Assembly: GCF_000714545.1 (NCBI RefSeq)
Contig: NZ_AUNB01000040.1
Coordinates: forward strand, 62,001-126,000
Direction of reading: 5' to 3'
DNA: 64,000 bases
Source: Thioclava indica
GTDB taxonomy: Bacteria; Pseudomonadota; Alphaproteobacteria; Rhodobacterales; Rhodobacteraceae
A program made the position numbers and the translations under genes. Position 1 is the stretch's first letter; each line of letters starts with the position of its first letter. The notes under the pieces are model-generated. The model saw nothing but the letters and a program-made list of their open reading frames with translations. It was not told the origin of the DNA and made no database searches. This document shows, piece after piece, positions 55,754-64,000 of this stretch.

Positions 55754-57390
55754 CTACACCTTGCAGCGCAAGCTACGTTCCACCTCTTCGCGCAGATAGA
55801 TATGGCCATAGCTCTCGCCCTCAGGCGCAAAGGGGCGCAGGTCAGCGGCCCTGAGGCGCGCAAGAATAGTATTTCGGTGTTCGCCAAAGCGTTCGATCAA
55901 CATCGGCAAGGTCACAAAGCGCGCTCGAAATGCTTGGATATCAGACTCACGCAGGTAAAACACGCATGCCCCATCTTTCGGCGCAGTCATGCGGACCGAC
56001 GGAGAGTGTCCTGCCGCAAGCAGCGCAATGAACCCGTCCCTGCCACGCCGGCTGATCGTGCGGCTGAACTCGGTAGCAGGGATCAGATCCTGCGCTGCAT
56101 CGGCGCTCCCTTGGAGTGCGAGCAGATTGATTTCCGCCTTTTGGACCGCGAACCCGTGATAGCCCTCAATCCCCGGCAGGCCCCCGAGTCGCAGCGCGCC
56201 CTTACGGATCGCGTCGATAATCGCGCCGACCCGCAGCCCGGATCGCTTACTGGCCATTTGTATGCTCTTTCAATCGTCGCTTGAGACCGTGTCCTCTTGG
56301 ACCAGTGCCTTAAGCTCGGCGACGAGCGCCGCCCGTCTTCCAAGCGCCACGGATACTTAACGCTCGGCACCGCTGTAGCTGGCAACAAGACCCCATCCGC
56401 CGCAAGTGCGGCCAATTCGTTCCGAGTAGCGCCCATTGCTTTGCGAAGCTTTGTCGCCCCGATCCAGTGCGGCATCTCGGCAAGGAGAGGCGAAAAGCGT
56501 TCGGCATCGAAGGTTTTTCTATTTGCTGGGCGCTTGTCGGTCGGAGATACCGCTCCAGCCTCGATGAGAACTGCCTCAAGTCTTGGCGCCCATAGGCCTG
56601 TTTCATGCTCTGCAGTGGAGATGGAATGCAAACAACGACGAGAGAGTTCTTTGCCAAGCACGACCTCGCCAGCGGCAAAGGGCCACGTCTTTAGAATGCG
56701 TTCGCGAAGAAGGTCTCGAAATGGTGCGAAACCTGCCTCGTGAAGATAGTCTACCGAGAGCTTCGAGTAGAGATCTCCAAAGGCTCCGCGCGGCTCCACT
56801 TTGGCACCGGTCGCGCGCTCGGCGAGATCCTTCAACGCGGCACGGACCGCGTCTTCGCCTCGGTGGGCCACCGCAAAACCTGCCGCTTGCGCTGCCCGCA
56901 GGTCTCCGACGTTTGAAAGATCAGCGTGGCGCACCAGTTCCGCCCCCAGCAGACGGCAAAAAGTTGTTCCAGCGTAGAGCGAATGGCCAGCCAGCCATGT
57001 CGCATCGCGCCCCTCTGCCAACCGGGCATCAAGCCATAAATCATAAGGGGACGGCCTCACGCGGGGCTGGTCAAAATCGCCGCCGCGGATCATCGCACGA
57101 ATATCGGCCATCCGGGGGCTAATGTCATAGCGTTTTGTTGGCAATTGCTCCCTCCAAAGGTTGACCAGAGGGTGCCGGTGGCGCACGCACAAGCTCACCT
57201 CGCGCAATTGCCAGTCGCCACGCAGCGCTTGAGCTGCCGCAGGCGCATCCGGGTGAACCTCAGCGTCCTCGCGCAGGCAGATCGGACAGCCGCGCACCTG
57301 CGGGTTCCGCAATGCGCGTGAAACAAACACCTCACCGCGAAATTCCATTCGGACATCGCCGATTGCTGTCAGGCGTTGTTAGGTCCTGCA
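55754..57390 (-). pseudogene. decayed TniQ-like transposition protein gene
   Basis: Minus-strand reading gives the TniQ zinc finger (RGCPICL and LCVRHRHPL; Cys21, Cys24, Cys54, His57 counted from the ATG at 57348) and ~330 residues of TniQ-like sequence. Three lesions are visible. The N-terminal part is missing, since an in-frame stop lies at 57391-57393. Near 56340 the sensible reading jumps by one frame. In that new frame a TGA at 56270-56272 stands where Trp would fit before KSIQMASKRSG, and the same frame then continues to 55754. TniQ/TnsD proteins choose transposition targets. The two open pieces (56083-57348 and 55754-56257) should not be taken as two working genes. Confidence 0.72.
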
Positions 57391-57476
57391 CTCATTGCAG
57401 GGACAGCATGCTCACAGCTGGGGCACCATGCAAACCCAGGGGGGACGATGACGCGCGATGCCCCCCCCCCGCCGCT

Positions 57477-57494
57477 CTGTCACGGGCCTGTCAT
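57477..57494 (+). promoter_or_regulatory. Pho box (PhoB-binding site)
   Basis: CTGTCAC, 4 bases, CTGTCAT: two direct 7-base repeats at the exact 11-base pitch of the PhoB consensus, 39 bases before the ATPase start at 57534. Both halves match the consensus; only the spacer is unusually G+C-rich. Confidence 0.8.
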
Positions 57495-57533
57495 GTTTAC
57501 GCCCTAAGGCTGCGAACAACAGGTGGGCACCGA

Positions 57534-58607
57534 ATGAACCTTGGGGTGACGAGATTTGAGAAGGTCGCGGTTGCGACAGCCGAGCCGGCGATTGCCGTGC
57601 GCGGCCTGCATCTGTCTTACGGCACGGTGAAAATCCTGTGCGGGATCGATTTGGAACTGCCGCGCGGTCGCGCCTTAGCGTTGCTGGGGCCATCGGGCAG
57701 CGGCAAGACCACGCTGTTGCGCACCATCGCCGGGCTTGAAGCGCCCGATCACGGTGAAATCGCGCTCAACGGTCAGATCGTTGCCAACCCGCAGCGCGCG
57801 ATCAAGCTGGCTCCGGAAAAGCGCGGGCTGGGCATGGTGTTTCAGGATTACGCGCTCTGGCCGCATATGAGCGTTGCACGCAATGTCGGTTTTCCGCTCG
57901 AGATGGCAGGGATGGGACGCGGAGCTCGCGAGCAGACGGTGATGAGGGCGCTTGATCGCGTCGGGCTGGGCGATGTGGCGCATCGCCGTCCCTCGGCGCT
58001 TTCGGGCGGGCAGCAACAGCGCGTGGGCATCGCGCGTGCGGTCGCTTCGGGCGCGCAGACGATCCTGTTTGACGAGCCGCTGTCCAATCTTGATCGCGAG
58101 CTGCGCGAAAGCATGGTCGATGAGATCGCACAGCTGGTGGCCGAGTTGGGCCTGTCGGCTTTATATGTCACGCATGACCATTCCGAGGCGTTCTCGCTTG
58201 CCCATGAGGTCGCGGTGCTGCGCGCGGGTCAAATCGCGCAGATTGCAACGCCTGAAGATCTGGTTGCAGCCCCTTCCGCGCCCTGGATTGCCGAGTTCCT
58301 GCGCCTTGGTGCGATCTTGCCGGTGACATCGGGACAGGCGCCCCTGCCCGGGGTAATCGCCCCGGCGGGCGCGACCCATGTGCTGCTGGCACGCCGCGCC
58401 CTGTCGGTTTGCCCGCCCGCACAAAGCCTGCTGCGCGCGCGTGTGCTGCGATGCCTTTTTCGCGGCGAGGATTTTCAACTCACCCTCGCGTTGCACGGCG
58501 GGGCCGAGATCCAGATCACCAGCCCGCAGCGTGCTAGCCCAGGTAGTGAATTGGGCCTGCATGTCGCGCAAGACGCGCTGCGATGGTTCCACGAGCCCAC
58601 GACGTAA
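57534..58607 (+). CDS. ABC importer ATP-binding protein, PhnT/FbpC-like
   Basis: 357 residues: Walker A GPSGSGKT (52-59), Q-loop in VFQDYALWPH, signature LSGGQQQR, Walker B TILFDEPLSNLD, H-loop VTHDHSEA, then a ~100-residue C-terminal TOBE-like regulatory part. This is the type used by iron(III), putrescine and 2-aminoethylphosphonate importers. AGGTGGG precedes the ATG. First gene of ATPase, binding protein, permease, behind a Pho box. The Pho box favours a phosphorus compound. Confidence 0.87.
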   Translation: MNLGVTRFEKVAVATAEPAIAVRGLHLSYGTVKILCGIDLELPRGRALALLGPSGSGKTTLLRTIAGLEAPDHGEIALNGQIVANPQRAIKLAPEKRGLGMVFQDYALWPHMSVARNVGFPLEMAGMGRGAREQTVMRALDRVGLGDVAHRRPSALSGGQQQRVGIARAVASGAQTILFDEPLSNLDRELRESMVDEIAQLVAELGLSALYVTHDHSEAFSLAHEVAVLRAGQIAQIATPEDLVAAPSAPWIAEFLRLGAILPVTSGQAPLPGVIAPAGATHVLLARRALSVCPPAQSLLRARVLRCLFRGEDFQLTLALHGGAEIQITSPQRASPGSELGLHVAQDALRWFHEPTT

Positions 58608-58658
58608 ACCCTTATCCCCCTTACCCCCGAAATGTTCGATAAACATGGAGATCGACTG

Positions 58659-59609
58659 ATGAAACCCACCCTTCGCACCGGCTTGCTTGCCCTTGCCCTT
58701 GGTATCAGCGGCGCTGCAGCCCATGCCGATATCACTGTTTACACCGCAGGGCCCGCGGGGCTGGCCAAGGCGCTTGCAGCCGATTTCACCAAGGAGAGCG
58801 GGATCAAGGTGAACCTGTTTCAGGCGACGACCGGAAAGGTCATGGCGCGTCTGAAAGCCGAGCAGGCTAACCCGCAGGCCGATATCGTGATCTCTGCCTC
58901 TTGGGCGACAGCGACGAGCTTTGCCGATCAGGGCTTGCTGCTCCCCTACACTTCGCCCAATGCCGCCACCGTGCCCGACTTCCTGAAATCGGATTCCTAT
59001 GTGGCCGAGGGCGTCGCGGCGCTGGCCATTGCGTGGAACCCGAAATCAGGCACGAACAAACCGACGGATTGGGCGGATTTGGCCAAACCCGAGTATAAAT
59101 CGCTCGTGACCATGCCCGATCCTGCGCAATCGGGCTCGGCGTTTGAACTGGTCGCGGGGCTGGACGCTGCGGGGCATGACGATCTGTTCCCCGCACTGGC
59201 GGCGAACGGGATGCTTGTGGCGGGGGCCAACAAGGCTGCGCTGACGCCGGTGCTGCAAGGCGCCAAGGCGGCGGTGTTCGGTGCCGTCGATTACATCGCG
59301 ATGGGGGCCAAAGCGAAAGGCGAGTCTATCGATGTGGTCTTCCCGACCTCGGGCACCGTTGTTGCGCCGCGCCCGATGATGATCCTGAAATCGACCAAAC
59401 AAGCCGATGAGGCCAAGAAATTCATCGACTTCGTTCTGTCGGACAAGGGTCAGGAAGACGTCGCCAAGGTCTATCTGATGCCTGCGCGCACCGATGTCGA
59501 GGCCCTGCGCCCGACAATCACCGAGCTGAAGCTTCTGCCGCAATCGAGTGATGCCTATGCCAAGCGCGGCGAGATTCTCGCCGATTTCTCGAAATCCTTC
59601 GGGCATTAA
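58659..59609 (+). CDS. ABC importer periplasmic binding protein, probable phosphonate (2-aminoethylphosphonate-like) type
   Basis: 316 residues with a signal peptide (about 1-24, AAAHAD). The family 1/FbpA-like fold starts ITVYTAGPAGLAKALAADF and includes QADIVISASWATATSF and the SDKGQEDVAKVYLMPAR tail. The double tyrosine that binds iron in FbpA is not seen where expected (the region reads GAVDYIAMG). With the Pho box, an organic phosphorus ligand is the better guess. GGAG is 8 bases before the ATG at 58659. Confidence 0.8.
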   Translation: MKPTLRTGLLALALGISGAAAHADITVYTAGPAGLAKALAADFTKESGIKVNLFQATTGKVMARLKAEQANPQADIVISASWATATSFADQGLLLPYTSPNAATVPDFLKSDSYVAEGVAALAIAWNPKSGTNKPTDWADLAKPEYKSLVTMPDPAQSGSAFELVAGLDAAGHDDLFPALAANGMLVAGANKAALTPVLQGAKAAVFGAVDYIAMGAKAKGESIDVVFPTSGTVVAPRPMMILKSTKQADEAKKFIDFVLSDKGQEDVAKVYLMPARTDVEALRPTITELKLLPQSSDAYAKRGEILADFSKSFGH

Positions 59610-59613
59610 GCGC

Positions 59614-61287
59614 ATGGCGGGCGCGAGGGCAGGCATGCCGCTACTCAGCGGACTGACAGCGGCGGCTCTTGTGGTCGTCGTGGCCCTGCCCTTCGCCTTC
59701 ATCGCGCTACAGGCGATCTTTCCCGAGATCGGGGCGGGATCTTTTGTCCGCCCCTTCGCCCATCTTGGCGCAGTCCTGAAATCCGAGGATTTCGGCATCG
59801 AAACCCGCAACACGCTGATGCTGGGCGCGGGGGTGGTGCTGGCCTCGAGCGTCATCGCCGTGCCTTTGGCGGGGCTGCGCGCGCTCTATCGTCTGCCCGG
59901 AGCCTTGCTGTGGGATGTCGTGTTCCTCGTGCCCTTCATGATCCCGCCCTATATCGCGACGCTGGGCTGGATCCTGACGCTGCAACCCGCGGGCTATCTG
60001 CAACAATTAACGGGCGTCAATCTGGCGGGGTTTCTGTTCTCGTTTCCCGGCATCGTCGTCGTAATGGCGCTGCATTCGTTCCCGGTGGTTTATTTCGCCG
60101 CCTCGCGCAGTTTCGCCACGATCGGGGCGCGGTTTTCCGATGTGAGCCGGGTGTTTGGTGCGGGTCCGGGGCGGGCATTCTGGCGCATCACCCTGCCGCT
60201 GGCCACGCCCGCGCTGGCGGCAAGCCTGCTGCTGGTTTTTGCGATGTCGATCGAAGAATACGGCACGCCCGCCGTTCTTGGCGCGCGGTTCGGCTTTGAC
60301 GTGCTGGTGACGGGGATCGACGGCTCGCTTTCGGACTGGCCGATCGATCTGCCCAAGGCGGCGCTGCTGTCACTGGCGTTGATTGTGCTGGCGCTGCTGG
60401 CCTTTGCGCTGCAACGCCGGATTGCCACGGCACGCGATTTCGATGTGGTGGGGGGCAAAAACCCGCGCGCGCCGACCCGCAGTCTTGGCATCTGGCAGGC
60501 GCCGGTGCTGGCGCTGTTTGGCCTTGTCGCGTTTATCTCGACGGGGTTGCCGCTGCTGGCGATCCTTGCCACCGCACTGAGCCGCACGATCTCGGGCGGG
60601 TTGGCGCCGAACAATATCGACCTGTCCCATTTCGAGGCGATTCTGAGCGATACGACCGGCGCGATGCAGGCCATGGCGAACAGCTTTTCGCTGGGGCTGA
60701 TCGCGGCGCTGGTGGCGGGCGTGTTCGGCATCGCCGTCGCCTATGTCACGACGCGCGGAGCGGGCCGGGGCCAGCGTGTGATCGACGCGCTCGCGATGCT
60801 GCCCAATGCCGCCCCCGGCGTGGTGGTGGCACTGGGGCTGATCTTGCTGTGGAACCAGCCCGCCCTGCCGGTCACGCCCTATAATACGATGTGGATTTTG
60901 GTGTTGGCCTATGTTTGCATTCTGCTACCCCAGCCGGTGCGCTACACGGTGGCGGCGTTTCAACAGATCAACCCCAGCCTTGAAGCCGCAGCCCGCATCA
61001 GCGGCGCAAGCCCGATGCGCACCGCCCTGCGGATCTGGGTTCCGCTGATTGCGCCCTCGGTTCTGGCCGCGATGTTGCTGGTGTTTACGGTGGCGGCGCG
61101 CGAATTGGTGGCCTCGCTGCTAGTGGCCCCGGTGGGCACCGACACGATCGGCACCTATATCTGGCGGCAATTCGATCAGGGCTCGGTCGGGGATGGCATG
61201 GCGATGGCATTTCTGGCCATCATCGCAACGACCCTGATCCCGCTTGCGCTACTGGGCGGATTGCGGCGCTTTGAGCGAAAAGCCTAG
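59614..61287 (+). CDS. double-domain ABC importer permease
   Basis: 557 residues and about 12 membrane helices made of two fused permease halves, each with an EAA-type loop (VFGAGPGRAFWRITLPLA near 185-205 and ARISGASPMRTALRIWVPL near 457-475). Such fused permeases serve FbpB iron and PhnU-type aminoethylphosphonate systems and pair with one ATPase dimer. The ATG is 4 bases after the binding-protein stop. Length and order (ATPase, SBP, fused permease) fit the phosphonate type. Confidence 0.87.
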   Translation: MAGARAGMPLLSGLTAAALVVVVALPFAFIALQAIFPEIGAGSFVRPFAHLGAVLKSEDFGIETRNTLMLGAGVVLASSVIAVPLAGLRALYRLPGALLWDVVFLVPFMIPPYIATLGWILTLQPAGYLQQLTGVNLAGFLFSFPGIVVVMALHSFPVVYFAASRSFATIGARFSDVSRVFGAGPGRAFWRITLPLATPALAASLLLVFAMSIEEYGTPAVLGARFGFDVLVTGIDGSLSDWPIDLPKAALLSLALIVLALLAFALQRRIATARDFDVVGGKNPRAPTRSLGIWQAPVLALFGLVAFISTGLPLLAILATALSRTISGGLAPNNIDLSHFEAILSDTTGAMQAMANSFSLGLIAALVAGVFGIAVAYVTTRGAGRGQRVIDALAMLPNAAPGVVVALGLILLWNQPALPVTPYNTMWILVLAYVCILLPQPVRYTVAAFQQINPSLEAAARISGASPMRTALRIWVPLIAPSVLAAMLLVFTVAARELVASLLVAPVGTDTIGTYIWRQFDQGSVGDGMAMAFLAIIATTLIPLALLGGLRRFERKA

Positions 61288-61413
61288 ACGGGGACGCCGG
61301 GTCGTCGCGAAGACAGTGCCGTGACATATCGCGCGATCCAAGATCTCCTCTCTGTCCCGGTTTCTGCCACAAGATTTCGGGAGAAATGCATTTTGCATTA
61401 ACACTTAACAGAA

Positions 61414-61420
61414 CTGTCAC
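61414..61420 (+). promoter_or_regulatory. single Pho half-site upstream of the second importer
   Basis: CTGTCAC, 75 bases before the start at 61496, with no matching second half 11 bases either side. It is recorded because the neighbouring importer has a full site; by itself it is weak. The rest of 61288-61495 shows no terminator. Confidence 0.25.
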
Positions 61421-61495
61421 ACGAACCCGTTAGGCAGCCGTGAAAAGGGCGAAGCCCCCCTTTCGAACGCAAACCGACCTATCTGGAGATAGCTG

Positions 61496-62467
61496 ATGTC
61501 CCGTTTCCTTCTGGCCACCGTCATTGCCATGGCTCTGCCTTCGCTTGCCGGTGCCGAGACCCTGACGCTCTATACCTCGCAGCCCAATGCGGATGCGCAG
61601 CAAACCGTTGATGCCTTCACCGCAGCAAACCCCGGTATTGATGTCGAATGGGTGCGCGATGGCACGACGAAGCTGATGGCACGCGTCGCCGCCGAAATCG
61701 AGGCAGGCCAGCCACAGGCCGATGTCTTGCTGATCGCTGATACGGTCACGCTGGAGGGCATGGCGCAGGAAGGTCAGCTTGCGGCTTATGCTTCACCCGA
61801 AGAAGCCGCTTATGATCCCGCGCTTTACAGCAAGGACGGCTATTATCATTCGACCAAGCTGATCACGACCGGGATCGTCTACAATACCGGCGCGCCAAGC
61901 GTGCCGACCTCTTGGGCCGATCTGGCCAAGCCCGAGATGAAGGGGCTCGTCGCGATGCCCTCGCCGCTCTATTCCGGCGCGGCGCTGATCCATCTGGCGA
62001 CCCTGACCAACACCAAGGGTCTGGGCTGGGAGTATTACGAGGCACTGGCAGCGAACAACACCCGCGCCGAGGGCGGCAATGGCGGCACGTTCAAAGCCGT
62101 CGCCTCGGGCGAAAAGCCCTACGGCGTTCTCGTCGATTTCCTCGCCCTGCGCGCGAAGGCCAAAGGCTCGCCGGTCGGCTTCGTCTTTCCCAAAGAAGGG
62201 GTTTCCTACGTCACCGAGCCAGTGGCCATCATGGCTGGCACCAAGCACATGGACGCCGCGCAGAAATTCGTCGACTTCCTGCTGAGCGAAGATGGCCAGA
62301 AACTGGTGGCCAAAATGGGCTACATCCCCGCGCGCAACGGTGTGGCAAGCCCCGAGGGCTTCCCCGCCCGCAAGGATATCAAACTGATGGATTTCGACCC
62401 CGCCAAAGCGCTAGCCGATAGCGATGCCAACAAGGCGCGATTCGCTAAGATCTTCGGCGTCCAATGA
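61496..62467 (+). CDS. second ABC importer periplasmic binding protein
   Basis: 323 residues with a signal peptide (about 1-20, SLAGAE), the same fold class as the previous binding protein but clearly diverged: LTLYTSQPNADAQQTVDAF, DVLLIADTVTLEGM, VPTSWADLAKPEMKGL and EDGQKLVAKMGYIPARNG. The FbpA-type tyrosine pair is again not evident. GGAG lies 8 bases before the ATG. Its stop overlaps the next permease start (ATGA). The ligand is unknown; iron remains possible. Confidence 0.82.
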   Translation: MSRFLLATVIAMALPSLAGAETLTLYTSQPNADAQQTVDAFTAANPGIDVEWVRDGTTKLMARVAAEIEAGQPQADVLLIADTVTLEGMAQEGQLAAYASPEEAAYDPALYSKDGYYHSTKLITTGIVYNTGAPSVPTSWADLAKPEMKGLVAMPSPLYSGAALIHLATLTNTKGLGWEYYEALAANNTRAEGGNGGTFKAVASGEKPYGVLVDFLALRAKAKGSPVGFVFPKEGVSYVTEPVAIMAGTKHMDAAQKFVDFLLSEDGQKLVAKMGYIPARNGVASPEGFPARKDIKLMDFDPAKALADSDANKARFAKIFGVQ

Positions 62468-64000
62468 GCAAAGCCGTACCTGCAAGCGGTGGCAGCCGGT
62501 CCTTAGACCGGCTGTTGCCTTTGTTGCTGCTGCCCGTCGCCCTGATCGCGCTCGGGCCTGTGCTGCGTCTGCTGTTGGAGGGGATCGGGTTTGGCAGCGG
62601 ATTCACCACGGACCATCTGACAAGCGTGCTTGCACGCCCCTCTACCGCCACCGCACTACGCCATTCGCTGATCACAGCGGGCGGCGGCACGCTGCTTTCG
62701 GTGCTGATCGGGGCGGGCTTCGCCTTTCTCGTGGCGCTGAGCGATATCCGTGGCAAGGGGGCGCTGGTGTTCTGCCTGATGATCCCGATGATGATCCCAC
62801 CCCAGATCACCGCGCTGGCATGGATGCAGATGGCGGGGCCCTCCTCGACGATCCTGAAGATGCTGGGCCTGGCGCCCCCCTTGGGCAGCCCGCAGCCGCT
62901 GCATTCTGCAGGCGGCATTATCTTGCTGCTGGGGATTCAGCATGCCTCGCTGGTGTTTCTGACCTTGCGCGCGGGGCTGCGCATGATCCCCGCCGAGCTG
63001 GTCGAGGCGGCGCGGATGTCGGGTGCCGGGCCTTTGCGGGTTTGGGCGCAGACCGTTTTGCCGCTGTCGATGCCGTCGCTGATCGCAGGCGGCGCGATGG
63101 CCTTTGTCACCGCCTTGGGCAATTTCGGCATCCCCGCGATGCTGGGTATTCCGGCGGGCTACGCGACGCTGCCGACCCTGATCTATCAGCGCCTTGTCGG
63201 CATGGGGCCCTCGGTCTTGTCCGAAGTCGCCGTGCTTTCGCTGTTGATCGGAGCGGTGGCGATCTGTGGTGTTTTGCTAAGCCGCCTCGTGCTGAAGCGT
63301 CAAGGCTTCGGGCTGGTGGGCCTGTCGGGCGCACCGCTTGCGCTGTCGCTTGGGCGGGCGCGTTTGCCGGTCGAAATCGCGATGTGGGTCTTTATTTTTG
63401 CGATCCTCGCACTGCCGCTGCTTGCGCTTTTGGCGACCTCGCTGATCCCCGCCTATGGCGTGCCACTGACCTTCGATACCGCTACGTTCAACGCCTGGAT
63501 CGAGGTGCTGTTCGTGCAGCCCGTCACACGGCGCGCCTATGCCAACTCGCTATTTCTCGCGATCACGGCGGCGGCGATCTTGTTGGCGATCTGCCTGCCT
63601 CTCGCGTGGCTGATGGAGCGCCGCGCCTATCGGGTGAGCAAACTTCTCGATGCGCTGATCGATCTGCCCTATGCGCTTCCGGGCGTCGTGCTGTCGATTG
63701 CCTGTATCCTGACCTTCATCAACCTGCCCTTCACCGATCTGACGCTTTACGGCACGATCTGGATCATCCTGATGGCCTATCTCGCGCGGTTCTTCGTCGT
63801 GATGTTGCGCCCGATCCAGGCCAGCATCGCCCAGCTTGATCCCGCGATGGAAGAGGCCGCAGCCAGTGTCGGCGCGCGTTTAGGGCGGCGGTTGCGCGAT
63901 ATCGTCCTGCCGCTTGCCGCACCCTCGGCTGCGGCTGGTGCAATCCTTGTGTTCCTGACGGCGGTGAACGAACTAACCGTCTCGGCGCTGCTGTGGTCGT
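62464..64000 (+). CDS. second double-domain ABC importer permease (3' end beyond the window)
   Basis: The frame opens at an ATG overlapping the binding-protein stop (ATGA) and stays open for 512 codons to the window edge. Two permease halves are visible, with EAA loops AARMSGAGPLRVWAQTVLPL (about residue 180) and AAASVGARLGRRLRDIVLPL (about 465). Helix pattern and size match the permease at 59614-61287. No ATPase for this pair is in view; it may follow outside the window or be shared with the first system. Confidence 0.87.
   Translation, partial: MSKAVPASGGSRSLDRLLPLLLLPVALIALGPVLRLLLEGIGFGSGFTTDHLTSVLARPSTATALRHSLITAGGGTLLSVLIGAGFAFLVALSDIRGKGALVFCLMIPMMIPPQITALAWMQMAGPSSTILKMLGLAPPLGSPQPLHSAGGIILLLGIQHASLVFLTLRAGLRMIPAELVEAARMSGAGPLRVWAQTVLPLSMPSLIAGGAMAFVTALGNFGIPAMLGIPAGYATLPTLIYQRLVGMGPSVLSEVAVLSLLIGAVAICGVLLSRLVLKRQGFGLVGLSGAPLALSLGRARLPVEIAMWVFIFAILALPLLALLATSLIPAYGVPLTFDTATFNAWIEVLFVQPVTRRAYANSLFLAITAAAILLAICLPLAWLMERRAYRVSKLLDALIDLPYALPGVVLSIACILTFINLPFTDLTLYGTIWIILMAYLARFFVVMLRPIQASIAQLDPAMEEAAASVGARLGRRLRDIVLPLAAPSAAAGAILVFLTAVNELTVSALLWS

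Noticed and set aside
56083-56340. C-terminal ~85 residues of the upstream TniQ-like open frame
   Set aside because: Ser/Arg-rich nonsense that overlaps the better-reading second frame; treated as out-of-frame tail after a frameshift.
57534-61287. Iron(III) FbpABC transporter
   Set aside because: Fold and order allow it, but the tyrosine pair is not evident and a Pho box is present, so an iron label was not used.

Overview
The window reads as a chromosomal segment of a G+C-rich alphaproteobacterium of the order Rhodobacterales (family Rhodobacteraceae in the broad sense). Supporting signs are an Mcl1-type malyl-CoA lyase with near-textbook Rhodobacter-like sequence, the argH-lptM-lysA-TIGR02302 block, ftsEX-plsC, a decaprenyl-type polyprenyl synthase, and many small proteins typical of this group (YrhK, DUF2007, DUF465). 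Most of the sequence is ordinary core chromosome: dense, mostly intact genes with frequent TGATG/ATGA stop-start overlaps.

Layout. 0-8 kb: ccmF (cytochrome c maturation), a META/HslJ lipoprotein, a rhomboid protease with a GFA-fold protein, a GMC flavo-oxidoreductase, then pheT. 8-11 kb: the pheS/pheT translation block with rplT-rpmI, interrupted by an A+T-richer orphan gene and a large palindromic repeat. 11-16 kb: pyk, an N-formylglutamate amidohydrolase, a frameshifted RTX calcium-binding protein and a membrane-anchored acidic protein. 15.7-18.6 kb: dgcN-dgcA-dat, apparently a D-glutamate/D-amino-acid catabolic operon. 18.8-21.5 kb: mcl1, a GyrI-like protein, accA. 21.6-25.3 kb: plsC-ftsX-ftsE and a divergent zinc-ribbon membrane protein. 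25.4-31.6 kb: TIGR02302 protein, lysA, a 32-residue LptM-like lipoprotein, argH and divergent tlpA.

31.7-39.5 kb: an Aer-like PAS protein divergent from an EAL phosphodiesterase, phaA-phaB with a terminator between them, an EamA transporter, DUF465, trmN-DUF2007, and a polyprenyl diphosphate synthase. 39.6-44.2 kb: a five-gene operon of a polar amino acid ABC transporter ending in a glutamine synthetase-family ligase. 44.4-55.4 kb: terB, an NADP oxidoreductase, hisF-hisE, a secreted unknown protein, a TetR repressor with a visible operator, hom, glpX, sufE, a lipoprotein, rnd, purM-purN.

55.5-64 kb is the accessory part. A tRNA with anticodon CAU (probably tRNA-Ile2) is followed at once by direct repeats that look like a transposon end and by a tniQ-like pseudogene with three separate lesions. 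Beyond it lies a three-gene ABC importer (ATPase, binding protein, double-domain permease) with a well-formed Pho box in front. This points to uptake of a phosphorus compound such as 2-aminoethylphosphonate rather than iron. A second binding protein-permease pair follows and runs off the right edge.

The most interesting items are the Pho-box importer, the D-glutamate operon with an attached D-amino acid transaminase, the decayed TniQ element beside the tRNA, and the interspersed ~135-bp palindrome present twice in opposite orientation. No CRISPR array, phage or intact insertion sequence was seen.
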